A stretch of DNA of 5,629 bases. Origin: an uncultured Methanobrevibacter sp. (GTDB lineage Archaea; Methanobacteriota; Methanobacteria; Methanobacteriales; Methanobacteriaceae). The position numbers and the translations under genes were made by a program. The stretch is taken from contig CAMODR010000100.1 in the NCBI GenBank assembly GCA_946611495.1, positions 1 to 5,629 of the forward strand, in the 5' to 3' direction. Under the pieces are notes generated by a model, which saw only the letters and a list, made by a program, of their open reading frames with translations, was not told where the DNA came from and did no database searches. The first letter of the stretch is position 1; every line of letters starts with the position of its first letter. Below, one piece after another: positions 1 through 5,607 of this stretch.

Positions 1-68
1 TATAAAACAAATAAAAATAGAAAAAAGAAAATTTGAAGAATAATTAAATAATTATTCTAAATTCAAAT
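1..68 (-). terminator. Long hairpin followed by a T-rich tract, probable terminator of the surface protein gene
   Basis: ATTTGAA plus GAATAATT (31-45) pairs with AATTATTC (50-57) and TTCAAAT (62-68). This gives about 15 base pairs, a 4-nt loop and a 4-nt bulge (58-61). On the minus strand the hairpin is followed directly by about 30 nt that are mostly T with a few C, G and A residues. Archaeal RNA polymerase terminates mainly on U-rich stretches, so the T-rich tract is the stronger evidence. The rest of the 1-137 interval holds only further AT-rich DNA with T tracts on the minus strand and no gene. Confidence 0.5.
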
Positions 69-131
69 AAACAATTCTAATATAAAAAAATAATTAAATG
101 GAAAAATAAAATAATGAAAAAGAATTACGAT

Positions 132-148
132 TTCCATTTAGAATGGAA
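132..148 (-). terminator. Hairpin containing the surface protein stop codon
   Basis: TTCCATT (132-138) and AATGGAA (142-148) form a perfect 7-bp inverted repeat with a 3-nt loop, and the TAA stop (138-140) lies inside it. On the minus strand it is followed by T-rich tracts, including T7 at 84-90. It could stabilise the mRNA 3' end or help termination. Confidence 0.4.
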
Positions 149-2501
149 TAAGTACATAATTCTTAGCACTACTATATTTATTTACATTCCAATTATTAAT
201 GGTTCCCAAACTATTCCTATAGCTTGTAGCGTCTGCAGAATACCAAGTCTGTGAAGAGGTATCATATATTTGAGCCCATACGTGACCTGTAACCAATCCA
301 CTTGAGAAGGTACAACCTTGCGCATGTGAATATCTAGCATAAATGCCTACAGATCTGCACATAGCCACTATAAGATTTGCCTTATCACAACAGTTAGCTG
401 ATTTAGAACTTAAAGTCTTAGCAGCACCTTTCTTACTGTCTGAATAATAACTGTAAGTTACTTCATCCCTAACGAATTTGAATATTGCATTTGCTTTTGC
501 TTTAACACTGGATAAACCTGATGTTAAAGATTTAGCTTTAGAAATAATTGCTGAATTAAGAGCTGATTTACCACCAGTTTTAAGGTACTTTTCAAATTCA
601 GTAGCATTGAAAGCTTCTTTCCAATTTAAAATCTTAGCATTTTGAGAAAGACTGCTTGAAGAGCTTCCCTTAATGTAACTTGATTTCATTATTAAATAGT
701 TAGGTAAATATTTTTCTTCACCATAGAACTGCAATGCTTTAGCTAAACCAAATGTATAAAGGTTAGCTTCCATTTTACCTAAGTTAGTTGATATGTTAGC
801 CGGAATCTTATTATTCTTATTAACAGAAGATATAAGAGTATTTGCTAAGCTGACATATTTGGCTTTCATCAAATTACCATTAATTGTAGCTCCCTTAGAA
901 GTATAAGTTCCTGTAAGATTTTTGAAATTTACATAACCGCTAGTAGTACCTTTGTTGATTTTCACTACAGCTTGAGCCATCATATAAGCAAGCTCATCTG
1001 TAGAATATTTTAATCCATTAATGGTTGCTACATAAGATTTATTTAAGCGATTTGTATAATCGACATGAGCTCTTAAGGTAGTAGCGGCTTTAATGACATT
1101 TGCAATGCTAACTATAGAATTGGTCATCTTAACCTTTTTGCTGATTTTAGTTGGAGCGTAATATTTGCTGCCTCCATAACTAACAACCATTGAGTAAGTG
1201 CCTGGACCTTTAATGATGGTAAGGCTAGCTTGACCCTTAGAGTTAGTTGTTTTAGTATAAGCTCTTCCGCTAAAGTTCAAGACGACTTTTTTATTGGATA
1301 AAACTTTGCCGTTTGAATCCTTTAAAGTCACAACATAAGCGTCTCCAACTGGAAGAGTATCGCGAGAGTTAGAAAGCTTAGTGGAATCCTTAACTCCTTT
1401 GATCTTTTTGCTGGATGAAGCAGACTTATAAACGTCATCTCCAGCATAGCTAGTCTTTAAGGTAATGTCCCCAACTCCATAAATAGGGATGCTTACCTGT
1501 CCTTTAGAATTAGTTGTTTTTGTATAGCTTTTAGACAAGTACTTTACAACCAATTTCTTTCCGGAAACTGCCTTAGCGGTTACTTTATTCTTTAAAGTAA
1601 TGGTTAATGAATGACCATATTTAACAGAACTTGCTGAATAAGTGAAGCTTAAGCCACATTTGGTAGGATTAATGGTTTTTGTAATGCTTGAAGCAGACAA
1701 AGCCTTAGATCCACCATAGCTTATAGTAACATTAAATGGCTTTTGAATGTTAATGTTAAGCTTAGCCTGACCTTTGGAATCAGTAGTTCTGACATATGAA
1801 TTTTTCTTTAAAGTAAATTTTACCTTTTGATTAGATAAAAGTGCACCAGTCTTTTTATTTTTTAATGTTACGACTAAAGGAGTTCCTAAAGCAACAGTAG
1901 TACTTGAAACTGTTAGGCCGGAATTACTTTTTGACACTTTTAGAGAACCTGAATAACTTGAAGCAGAATAGTTTCCCTTACCTGCAAAGCTTACAACCAC
2001 TTTCAAGGTTCCTACAGCATTAAGAGTAATCTTAGCTTGACCATTCTTATCTGTGGTTTTAGTGTAAGTCTTTCCAAGTGAAGTGAATTTGAATAAAATC
2101 TTTTGACCGCTTAAAGCCTTGGAATTCTTATCCTTTAATGTAACTACCAAGCTTTGACCAGAATAGAAGCTGGTTCCAGAAACCTTAAGGTTGGTGCTTA
2201 CTTTGGTAGTTTTGGAAGCGCTAGCTTTAGCAGTAGTACTGCTTGCAGATTTTACCTTAGAACTGATTTTGCTTGATTCAGGACTATAAGAGTCATCGTC
2301 ATCAACATCATCAAGACTATTTGAAACTGAAATGGATTCATTAGATAAAGCATTATCAGACTCTTCAGATACTTGTATACTAGAATCGTCATTATTTGGA
2401 TTATTTGAAACATCCATTACATCACTTGCAGATACTGCACCTATCACTAAAAACAATAGGCATAATATTGCTAGGATATAAGTTTTTTTAACTAACGAAA
2501 T
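138..2501 (-). CDS. Secreted Ig-like repeat protein with pseudomurein-binding-type repeats and a C-terminal transglutaminase/C71-type cysteine peptidase domain
   Basis: Numbering starts from an ATT codon at 2501 (787 aa). Residues 1-25 form a signal peptide: KK, a hydrophobic run, then a VSA/SD cleavage site. Residues 26-75 are Asp/Ser-rich, and 76-99 a Ser/Thr/Lys linker. Four Ig-like repeats span about 100-459, each carrying Y-x-(K/R)-T-T-(D/N)-x-x-G-Q at residues 146, 236, 326 and 415. Residues 462-515 and 548-605 resemble pseudomurein-binding repeats (PMBR family), with helical runs and LPNY-like ends. The C-terminal domain (about 655-787) has a transglutaminase-type triad: C704 in NCCD, H740 in GHVW, D757 in SADA. 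Known relatives are PeiW/PeiP-type pseudomurein endoisopeptidases that cleave wall peptide cross-links. Inferred role: wall-bound enzyme acting on its own or a neighbour's pseudomurein. No membrane anchor follows the catalytic domain. The start is chosen from the ribosome binding site and signal peptide; the first conventional start, TTG at 2456, truncates the signal peptide. Family confident, substrate less so. Confidence 0.9.
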   Translation of the reverse strand: MSLVKKTYILAILCLLFLVIGAVSASDVMDVSNNPNNDDSSIQVSEESDNALSNESISVSNSLDDVDDDDSYSPESSKISSKVKSASSTTAKASASKTTKVSTNLKVSGTSFYSGQSLVVTLKDKNSKALSGQKILFKFTSLGKTYTKTTDKNGQAKITLNAVGTLKVVVSFAGKGNYSASSYSGSLKVSKSNSGLTVSSTTVALGTPLVVTLKNKKTGALLSNQKVKFTLKKNSYVRTTDSKGQAKLNINIQKPFNVTISYGGSKALSASSITKTINPTKCGLSFTYSASSVKYGHSLTITLKNKVTAKAVSGKKLVVKYLSKSYTKTTNSKGQVSIPIYGVGDITLKTSYAGDDVYKSASSSKKIKGVKDSTKLSNSRDTLPVGDAYVVTLKDSNGKVLSNKKVVLNFSGRAYTKTTNSKGQASLTIIKGPGTYSMVVSYGGSKYYAPTKISKKVKMTNSIVSIANVIKAATTLRAHVDYTNRLNKSYVATINGLKYSTDELAYMMAQAVVKINKGTTSGYVNFKNLTGTYTSKGATINGNLMKAKYVSLANTLISSVNKNNKIPANISTNLGKMEANLYTFGLAKALQFYGEEKYLPNYLIMKSSYIKGSSSSSLSQNAKILNWKEAFNATEFEKYLKTGGKSALNSAIISKAKSLTSGLSSVKAKANAIFKFVRDEVTYSYYSDSKKGAAKTLSSKSANCCDKANLIVAMCRSVGIYARYSHAQGCTFSSGLVTGHVWAQIYDTSSQTWYSADATSYRNSLGTINNWNVNKYSSAKNYVLIPF
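1125..2204 (-). repeat. Four tandem Ig-like domain repeats encoded in the surface protein gene
   Basis: Four consecutive units of about 90 codons lie at roughly 1932-2204, 1671-1931, 1392-1670 and 1125-1391. Each has the same pattern: a VVTLK(D/N)K or TITLKNK strand, then a 'G/S-(N/G)-(Q/K)-K' turn, then Y-T-K-T-T-(D/N)-x-x-G-Q-(A/V), then a V-(S/T)-(Y/F)-(A/G)-G strand with Tyr/Ser-rich end. The Tyr of the marker motif recurs at spacings of 90, 90 and 89 residues. This is typical of stalk-forming beta-sandwich repeats in methanogen adhesin-like proteins. The units are diverged in sequence, so they are old duplications, though the GQA block is well kept. Confidence 0.85.
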
Positions 2502-2505
2502 TTTT

Positions 2506-2512
2506 TCACCTC
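2506..2512 (-). promoter_or_regulatory. Strong ribosome binding site pointing to an ATT start
   Basis: Read on the minus strand the site is GAGGTGA, a near-full match to the archaeal anti-Shine-Dalgarno sequence. Four A residues follow and then ATT (2501-2499) in the surface-protein frame. The distance equals that of the aminotransferase gene (GGTGT, four bases, ATG). An in-frame TGA at 2511-2513 excludes any start further upstream, and no ATG, GTG or TTG occurs in frame until the TTG at 2456, about 50 nt away. Confidence 0.75.
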
Positions 2513-2548
2513 AATACACTAAAAAAATGTAAAATATTTAATTTTTTA

Positions 2549-2561
2549 TCCATTAAATGGA
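2549..2561. promoter_or_regulatory. Perfect palindrome between promoter and start codon, candidate operator
   Basis: TCCATT-A-AATGGA is a perfect 13-nt inverted repeat with 6-bp arms, in otherwise nearly GC-free sequence. It lies about 50 nt upstream of the surface protein start and just downstream of two TATA-like boxes, at or just past the expected transcription start. That is a typical place for an archaeal repressor site, or for a short hairpin in the leader RNA. No regulator gene is present in the window. Confidence 0.35.
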
Positions 2562-2602
2562 CAATATTTTTTTAATGTTAATATATAATTAATTTTTAAT
2601 AA

Positions 2603-2618
2603 CATATAAATATTTCCC
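2603..2618 (-). promoter_or_regulatory. Putative archaeal promoter (BRE and TATA box) of the surface protein gene
   Basis: The minus strand reads GGGAAATA immediately followed by TTTATATG, a good fit to a purine/A-rich BRE plus archaeal TATA box. Transcription would be expected to begin about 25 nt downstream, near 2580, leaving a leader of roughly 80 nt. A second TATA-like element, TTATATAT at 2581-2588 preceded by A-rich sequence, could instead set a start near 2558. The background is very AT-rich, so either match could be chance. Confidence 0.4.
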
Positions 2619-2717
2619 ATAAAAATTTTAAAAAATACTTAATTTCATTAGTTTAAATAGCTAAATTCAAATTGAGAATTATTGATTAAAGAAATTAAAA
2701 TTTATTTTTTTAATAAT

Positions 2718-2739
2718 GAATTGATAAGTTATCAGATTC
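2718..2739. repeat. Inverted repeat in the intergenic region
   Basis: TGATAA-G-TTATCA (2722-2734) is a perfect palindrome. It is extended by GAAT (2718-2721) pairing with ATTC (2736-2739) across a single bulged G at 2735. It lies about 110 nt upstream of the best TATA candidate of the surface protein gene. Function unknown; it could be a protein-binding site or a remnant. Confidence 0.35.
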
Positions 2740-3140
2740 GATTTAATTAGGTTAAACTCAATGGAAAATAAATAAAATTAAAAAAAGATAATTATAGGAT
2801 ATAATGACTAATAAAGACTTAAAACTAGTTATTTTATTAAAATTTAATAGAATAATAAATGAATAAATAAAATAATAATTAATCTACATTATTTAACTAA
2901 AAATAGAACAATGCATAAAGTAAAGAATTTAATTATTTGAACTTTCTTTAAACCTTTTTAAAAAATAGTTAAAATTAAATAAAAATAGCTTATAATTGTT
3001 TAAATGCATTTATTATATTAAAAATGAATTAATTTTATTGATTTAAATGAAAAATAAAGAAAAATGAATGATTTTTTAAAAAACTAATAATTTTAATTAA
3101 AAATAACTAATTTTTACTAAAAAAATGAATGAAAAAATAT

Positions 3141-3316
3141 AAAAAATAACAAAACAAAAATTCAATAAAAATATCAAATTAGCAAAGCAAAAATACAAAA
3201 AATAAGAAAATAAAAATCATGATAAAAATATCAAAATTTTCACAACAAAAAATTAAAAAATAAGAAAATAAAAATCATGATAAAAATATCAAAATTTTCA
3301 CAACAAAAAATTAAAA
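3141..3316. repeat. 58-nt tandem direct repeat, two identical copies plus a diverged third
   Basis: Copy 2 (3197-3254) and copy 3 (3255-3312) are identical, and the identity runs on to 3316. A diverged first copy of about 56 nt starts at 3141. Each of the identical units contains ATCATGAT, the hairpin TGATA-AAAA-TATCA and the palindrome AAAATTTT. Read on the minus strand the units are T-rich with short hairpins, so they lie as serial terminator-like segments behind the CDF gene. There are no unique spacers between copies. Perfect identity of the last two copies suggests recent slippage or unequal exchange. Confidence 0.85.
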
Positions 3317-3322
3317 TTAAAT

Positions 3323-3370
3323 AAAAAAATAACCATTATTATGATTACTTTTCATCTAATAATTGGTTAT
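3323..3370 (-). terminator. Hairpin plus T7 terminator overlapping the CDF stop codon
   Basis: ATAACCA-TTATT (3329-3340) pairs with AATAA-(T)-TGGTTAT (3358-3370), a 12-bp stem with one bulged base and a 17-nt loop containing the TAA stop (3345-3347). On the minus strand the stem runs straight into seven T residues (3323-3329) and then more T-rich sequence. This is the best intrinsic-terminator-like structure in the window. Confidence 0.6.
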
Positions 3371-4259
3371 GATCATATTCTACCCCTTCAGGGCAAGGAT
3401 GAACTGTTACAGATTGAACCATATCCACTTTTTCAAGTATTCTATCTTGAACTTGATGAGTGATTTTATGGGCTTCCTTAAGGCTCATGTCTTCTGGAAG
3501 CTCTATATGTAATGTAACGGTAGCATAAGATCCAAAATAATCCACCTTAATGTCATGGGCATGACAAACGTTAGTAACTGAATTTGCTTCCCTTTCAATT
3601 TGGCGAATCAAGTCTTCAGAAGGAATCTTACCCATAATATTGTTTAGATTATCTACAGCTACATCAAATGCAGTCTTTGCAATCATAAAACCAATGAATA
3701 AACCAATACAAGGGTCTAAGAAAGGATAGCCATACTGAGAAACCATAATTCCAATGAAAATAGCAATTGATGAGAATATATCTACCCTTTGATGCTTTCC
3801 ATCAGCAATGATTGCTGGGCTTCTGGCCTTTTCGCCTATTTTTATGATATAATTGCTCATGAAAAGGTTAACCAAAATCCCAATGAAAGCCATGATTATA
3901 GCCATATTGCCAGGTACTTCCAATGTTCCTCCAAAGAATAGCCGATCTATCGCTCCTGTAATTACCTCATAAGCCACTAAGGCTAAGAAGATTACAATTA
4001 CAAGACCTGAAATAGCCTCTGCTCTACCATGACCTAATGGATGCTCCCTATCTGCAGGCTTTCCTGCTATCCTAAATCCAATGTATGCAATTACAGAAGT
4101 TGCTATATCTGATATGGTATGAGCCCCTTCAGATACAAGTGCATAACTGCCTGACATTAAACCTACAGTGATGTTTAGAACGGTTAGAAAAACATTTCCA
4201 AGGATTGCAACAGTTGAAGCTCTCTTTCCTAATCGGTTTCTTTCTTCTTTATTCATCAT
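3345..4259 (-). CDS. Cation diffusion facilitator (CDF) family divalent metal efflux transporter
   Basis: This 304-aa inner membrane protein exports divalent cations, probably zinc or similar, in exchange for protons. It has six predicted membrane segments, roughly at 16-38, 40-62, 80-104, 118-140, 158-178 and 180-200. The transport site is visible as H47 and D51 in segment 2 (SEGAHTISD) and H156 and D160 in segment 5 (ADGKHQRVD). The family motif PADREHPLGHGRAE spans 68-81. A cytoplasmic ferredoxin-like dimerisation domain follows (about 212-292), with His residues at 233, 235, 251 and 287. Length is normal and nothing is broken. An HD/HD site fits zinc-type CDFs, but the true metal cannot be fixed from sequence. 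Two ATG codons are adjacent: the first is only 2 nt from GGAG, the second (4256) 5 nt away, so the second is probably the start used. No metal-responsive regulator lies nearby, and large gaps on both sides suggest a single-gene transcript. Confidence 0.93.
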   Translation of the reverse strand: MMNKEERNRLGKRASTVAILGNVFLTVLNITVGLMSGSYALVSEGAHTISDIATSVIAYIGFRIAGKPADREHPLGHGRAEAISGLVIVIFLALVAYEVITGAIDRLFFGGTLEVPGNMAIIMAFIGILVNLFMSNYIIKIGEKARSPAIIADGKHQRVDIFSSIAIFIGIMVSQYGYPFLDPCIGLFIGFMIAKTAFDVAVDNLNNIMGKIPSEDLIRQIEREANSVTNVCHAHDIKVDYFGSYATVTLHIELPEDMSLKEAHKITHQVQDRILEKVDMVQSVTVHPCPEGVEYDHNQLLDEK

Positions 4260-4261
4260 AT

Positions 4262-4265
4262 CTCC
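4262..4265 (-). promoter_or_regulatory. Ribosome binding site of the CDF gene
   Basis: On the minus strand the sequence GGAG-AT-ATG-ATG precedes the gene. The 2-nt gap to the first ATG is too short for normal initiation, while the second ATG sits 5 nt away. This favours a start at 4256, giving 303 residues. Confidence 0.5.
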
Positions 4266-4327
4266 AATACTATTTGATTTTAAAAAAATACAATTAAACT
4301 AAATTATAATTAAATTATTTCTAAATA

Positions 4328-4341
4328 ATAATATATTCTTT
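4328..4341 (-). promoter_or_regulatory. Possible archaeal promoter of the CDF gene
   Basis: The minus strand reads AAAGAA followed by TATATTAT, a BRE/TATA-like pair. The predicted transcription start is near 4308, with a leader of about 50 nt. The whole 4266-4400 stretch is AT-rich, so other TATA-like words exist (for example TATATAAA at 4408-4415 on the minus strand). This is a weak call. Confidence 0.3.
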
Positions 4342-4383
4342 AATTAATAAAAATTTTTTATTTTTTATTACTTAAATGAATTT

Positions 4384-4391
4384 AAAAAAAA
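4384..4391 (-). terminator. T8 tract, possible aminotransferase terminator
   Basis: Eight consecutive T residues on the minus strand lie about 95 nt past the aminotransferase stop, followed by further T-rich sequence around 4347-4361. U-rich runs alone can terminate archaeal transcription. It also lies upstream of the CDF promoter candidate, which fits separate transcription units. Confidence 0.35.
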
Positions 4392-4401
4392 TAATAATTA
4401 A

Positions 4402-4486
4402 AAATGATTTATATATGCTAATATCTCTTTTAAGGATTTAATAATTAGAAATGATTTAATATGCTAATATTTATCTTAAGGATTAA
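4402..4486. repeat. Imperfect direct duplication at the 3' end of the aminotransferase gene
   Basis: Segments 4402-4440 and 4449-4486 align over about 38 nt, sharing AAATGATTTA, ATATGCTAATAT and TTAAGGATT, with one single-base gap and a few substitutions. The start-to-start distance is 47 nt. The second copy contains the aminotransferase TAA stop (4483-4485), so the gene end appears to be duplicated into the spacer. The first copy contains a TATA-like word (TTTATATA at 4408-4415, plus strand). Confidence 0.7.
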
Positions 4487-4504
4487 TACTTTAAATCCCT
4501 TAAG
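4475..4504 (-). terminator. Hairpin overlapping the aminotransferase stop codon
   Basis: CTTAAGGATT (4475-4484) pairs with AATCC(C)TTAAG (4494-4504), a 10-bp stem with a single bulged C and a 9-nt loop. It spans the last codons and the TAA stop. No T-run follows directly, so it is more likely an mRNA 3'-end structure than a classical terminator. Confidence 0.35.
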
Positions 4505-5598
4505 ATGTCCATTGCCTTTTCTATGTTTTCATAGGAATTAGCATAAGACATTCTCACATGATTTTCACCAATAGAACCAAATGGTGAACCTGGAACAGAA
4601 ATTACTCCTGCATCTGCAGCAGCTTTTACAAATTCCATAGGTCTTTCGATTTTAGGGAAAACATAGAAAGCTCCTTCACAGTCTACAGTCTCATAGCCCA
4701 TATCATTTAAGCTTGAAACAATCAATTCTCTACGTTTTGAAAACTCCTTAACCATCATTTCAACAGAGTCTTGTGGACCTGTAAGAGCTTCATAAGCAGC
4801 CTTTTGAGAGATTGAAGTTGCATTAGCAACACAATACTGGTGAATCTTAAGCAAGTCTTCGCTGACTTCCTCATTTGCAACCATATATCCAACTCTAAGA
4901 CCAGTCATGGCATAGGTTTTTGAAAATCCGTTAAGTGTTATTACATTATCACAGTATTCAGCAGGAGAATAGTTCTTTCTTCCATAGATAATCTTTTCAT
5001 AAATCTCATCTGAAATAATATAGAATTCATGGTCTGTTGCAAGATCTGCAATTCCCTTAATGTCTTCCTTATCCATTACTGCCCCTGTAGGGTTTGATGG
5101 AGAGTTGATGATTATTGCTTTTGTATTCTTATCCAACTTTTCTTGAACATCATCCACCTTAAGCTTAAAGTCATTTTCCATAGGGGTGTCAACTTCAACA
5201 ACATTTGCCTCTGCCAATTGAACAACAGCAGAATAAGATAAGAAACTTGGGTTTGGAATCAATACATTGTCACCCTTATTGAATAAAGCCTGTGCACAAG
5301 CGTATAATGCCTCACTTGCACCAGCAGTGACTGTAATATTTTCAGGACTTGTTTTGATATTGTTTTCTTTAGCCAATTTATCTACAATAGCTTCCCTAAG
5401 TTCTATAAAACCTTTGTTTGGAGTGTAATGGGTAAAACCATCATCAATCGCCTGTTTCATTGCATTTCTAATGTTTTCAGGAACATCGAAGTCAGGCTCT
5501 CCAATTCCTAAGTTAATTGCATCAGGATTAGTAACTTCAAACATCTTTCTAATAAGGGACAATTCTATTGATTCAACTCTTTTAGCAGGATCTAACAT
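4483..5598 (-). CDS. Class I/II PLP-dependent aminotransferase, aspartate aminotransferase type
   Basis: This 371-aa cytosolic enzyme transfers amino groups between an amino acid (probably aspartate or a related dicarboxylic or aromatic one) and a 2-oxo acid, using pyridoxal phosphate. It is complete and of normal length. Visible fold-type I landmarks are the N-terminal NLGIGEPDFDVP (29-40), TAGASEAL (91-98), N169 in SPSNPTG, D197 and Y200 in SDEIYE, K227 in NGFSKTYAMTGLRVGY as the PLP-binding lysine, R235 in the same segment, GAFYVFP (309-315), and R349 in VRMSY as the expected substrate carboxylate-binding arginine. The pattern matches the I-gamma subgroup (Thermus-type AspC). Substrate preference within this subgroup varies, so aromatic or alanine activity is possible and no gene symbol is given. 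The ATG at 5598 is preceded by GGTG with a 5-nt gap, a normal methanogen start. The promoter lies outside the window. Confidence 0.93.
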   Translation of the reverse strand: MLDPAKRVESIELSLIRKMFEVTNPDAINLGIGEPDFDVPENIRNAMKQAIDDGFTHYTPNKGFIELREAIVDKLAKENNIKTSPENITVTAGASEALYACAQALFNKGDNVLIPNPSFLSYSAVVQLAEANVVEVDTPMENDFKLKVDDVQEKLDKNTKAIIINSPSNPTGAVMDKEDIKGIADLATDHEFYIISDEIYEKIIYGRKNYSPAEYCDNVITLNGFSKTYAMTGLRVGYMVANEEVSEDLLKIHQYCVANATSISQKAAYEALTGPQDSVEMMVKEFSKRRELIVSSLNDMGYETVDCEGAFYVFPKIERPMEFVKAAADAGVISVPGSPFGSIGENHVRMSYANSYENIEKAMDILRDLKY

Positions 5599-5603
5599 GA
5601 TAA

Positions 5604-5607
5604 CACC
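5604..5607 (-). promoter_or_regulatory. Ribosome binding site of the aminotransferase gene
   Basis: GGTG on the minus strand, five bases (TTATC) before the ATG at 5598. It supports this start and gives the reference spacing used to judge the unusual ATT start of the surface protein gene. The remaining bases to 5629 are AT-rich and too short to show a full promoter. Confidence 0.6.

Larger units (their letters stand above)
2502..3344. other. 843-nt very AT-rich intergenic region
   Basis: This gap between the CDF stop and the surface protein start shows no plausible open frame on either strand and no GC-rich block that would suggest a tRNA or structured RNA. Its left end (2506-2618) holds the ribosome binding site, palindrome and promoter candidates of the surface gene. 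The middle has a 10-bp bulged inverted repeat at 2718-2739. The right end (3141-3316) holds tandem repeats, next to the CDF terminator. The remainder is long A and T runs with short recurring words such as AAAAATGAATG (3060-3070 and 3121-3131). Long AT-rich upstream regions are common before surface protein genes in these methanogens. Confidence 0.7.

Noticed and set aside
31..68. Transposon or insertion-sequence inverted repeat end
   Set aside because: The two arms face each other across only 4 nt, so this is a hairpin. No transposase or target duplication is present.
138..2456. Starting the surface protein at the TTG at 2456
   Set aside because: It cuts the signal peptide within its hydrophobic core, removes the KK n-region and has no ribosome binding site nearby, while GAGGTGA sits just before the in-frame ATT at 2501.
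138..2501. Phage or prophage endoisopeptidase (PeiW/PeiP-like lysin)
   Set aside because: The catalytic domain is similar in kind, but the protein has a signal peptide and Ig stalk, and its neighbours are housekeeping genes with no phage structural genes.
3141..3316. CRISPR array
   Set aside because: The 58-nt copies are directly adjacent with no unique spacers, are AT-only in most positions, and no cas genes are present.
2502..3344. Small protein genes or RNA genes in the long gap
   Set aside because: All frames are broken by frequent stops and low-complexity A/T runs. No GC-rich foldable block or tRNA-like cloverleaf could be seen.
4408..4415. Plus-strand promoter TTTATATA driving an antisense RNA into the aminotransferase gene
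   Set aside because: The word matches an archaeal TATA box, but no clear BRE precedes it and such words are expected by chance in this spacer.
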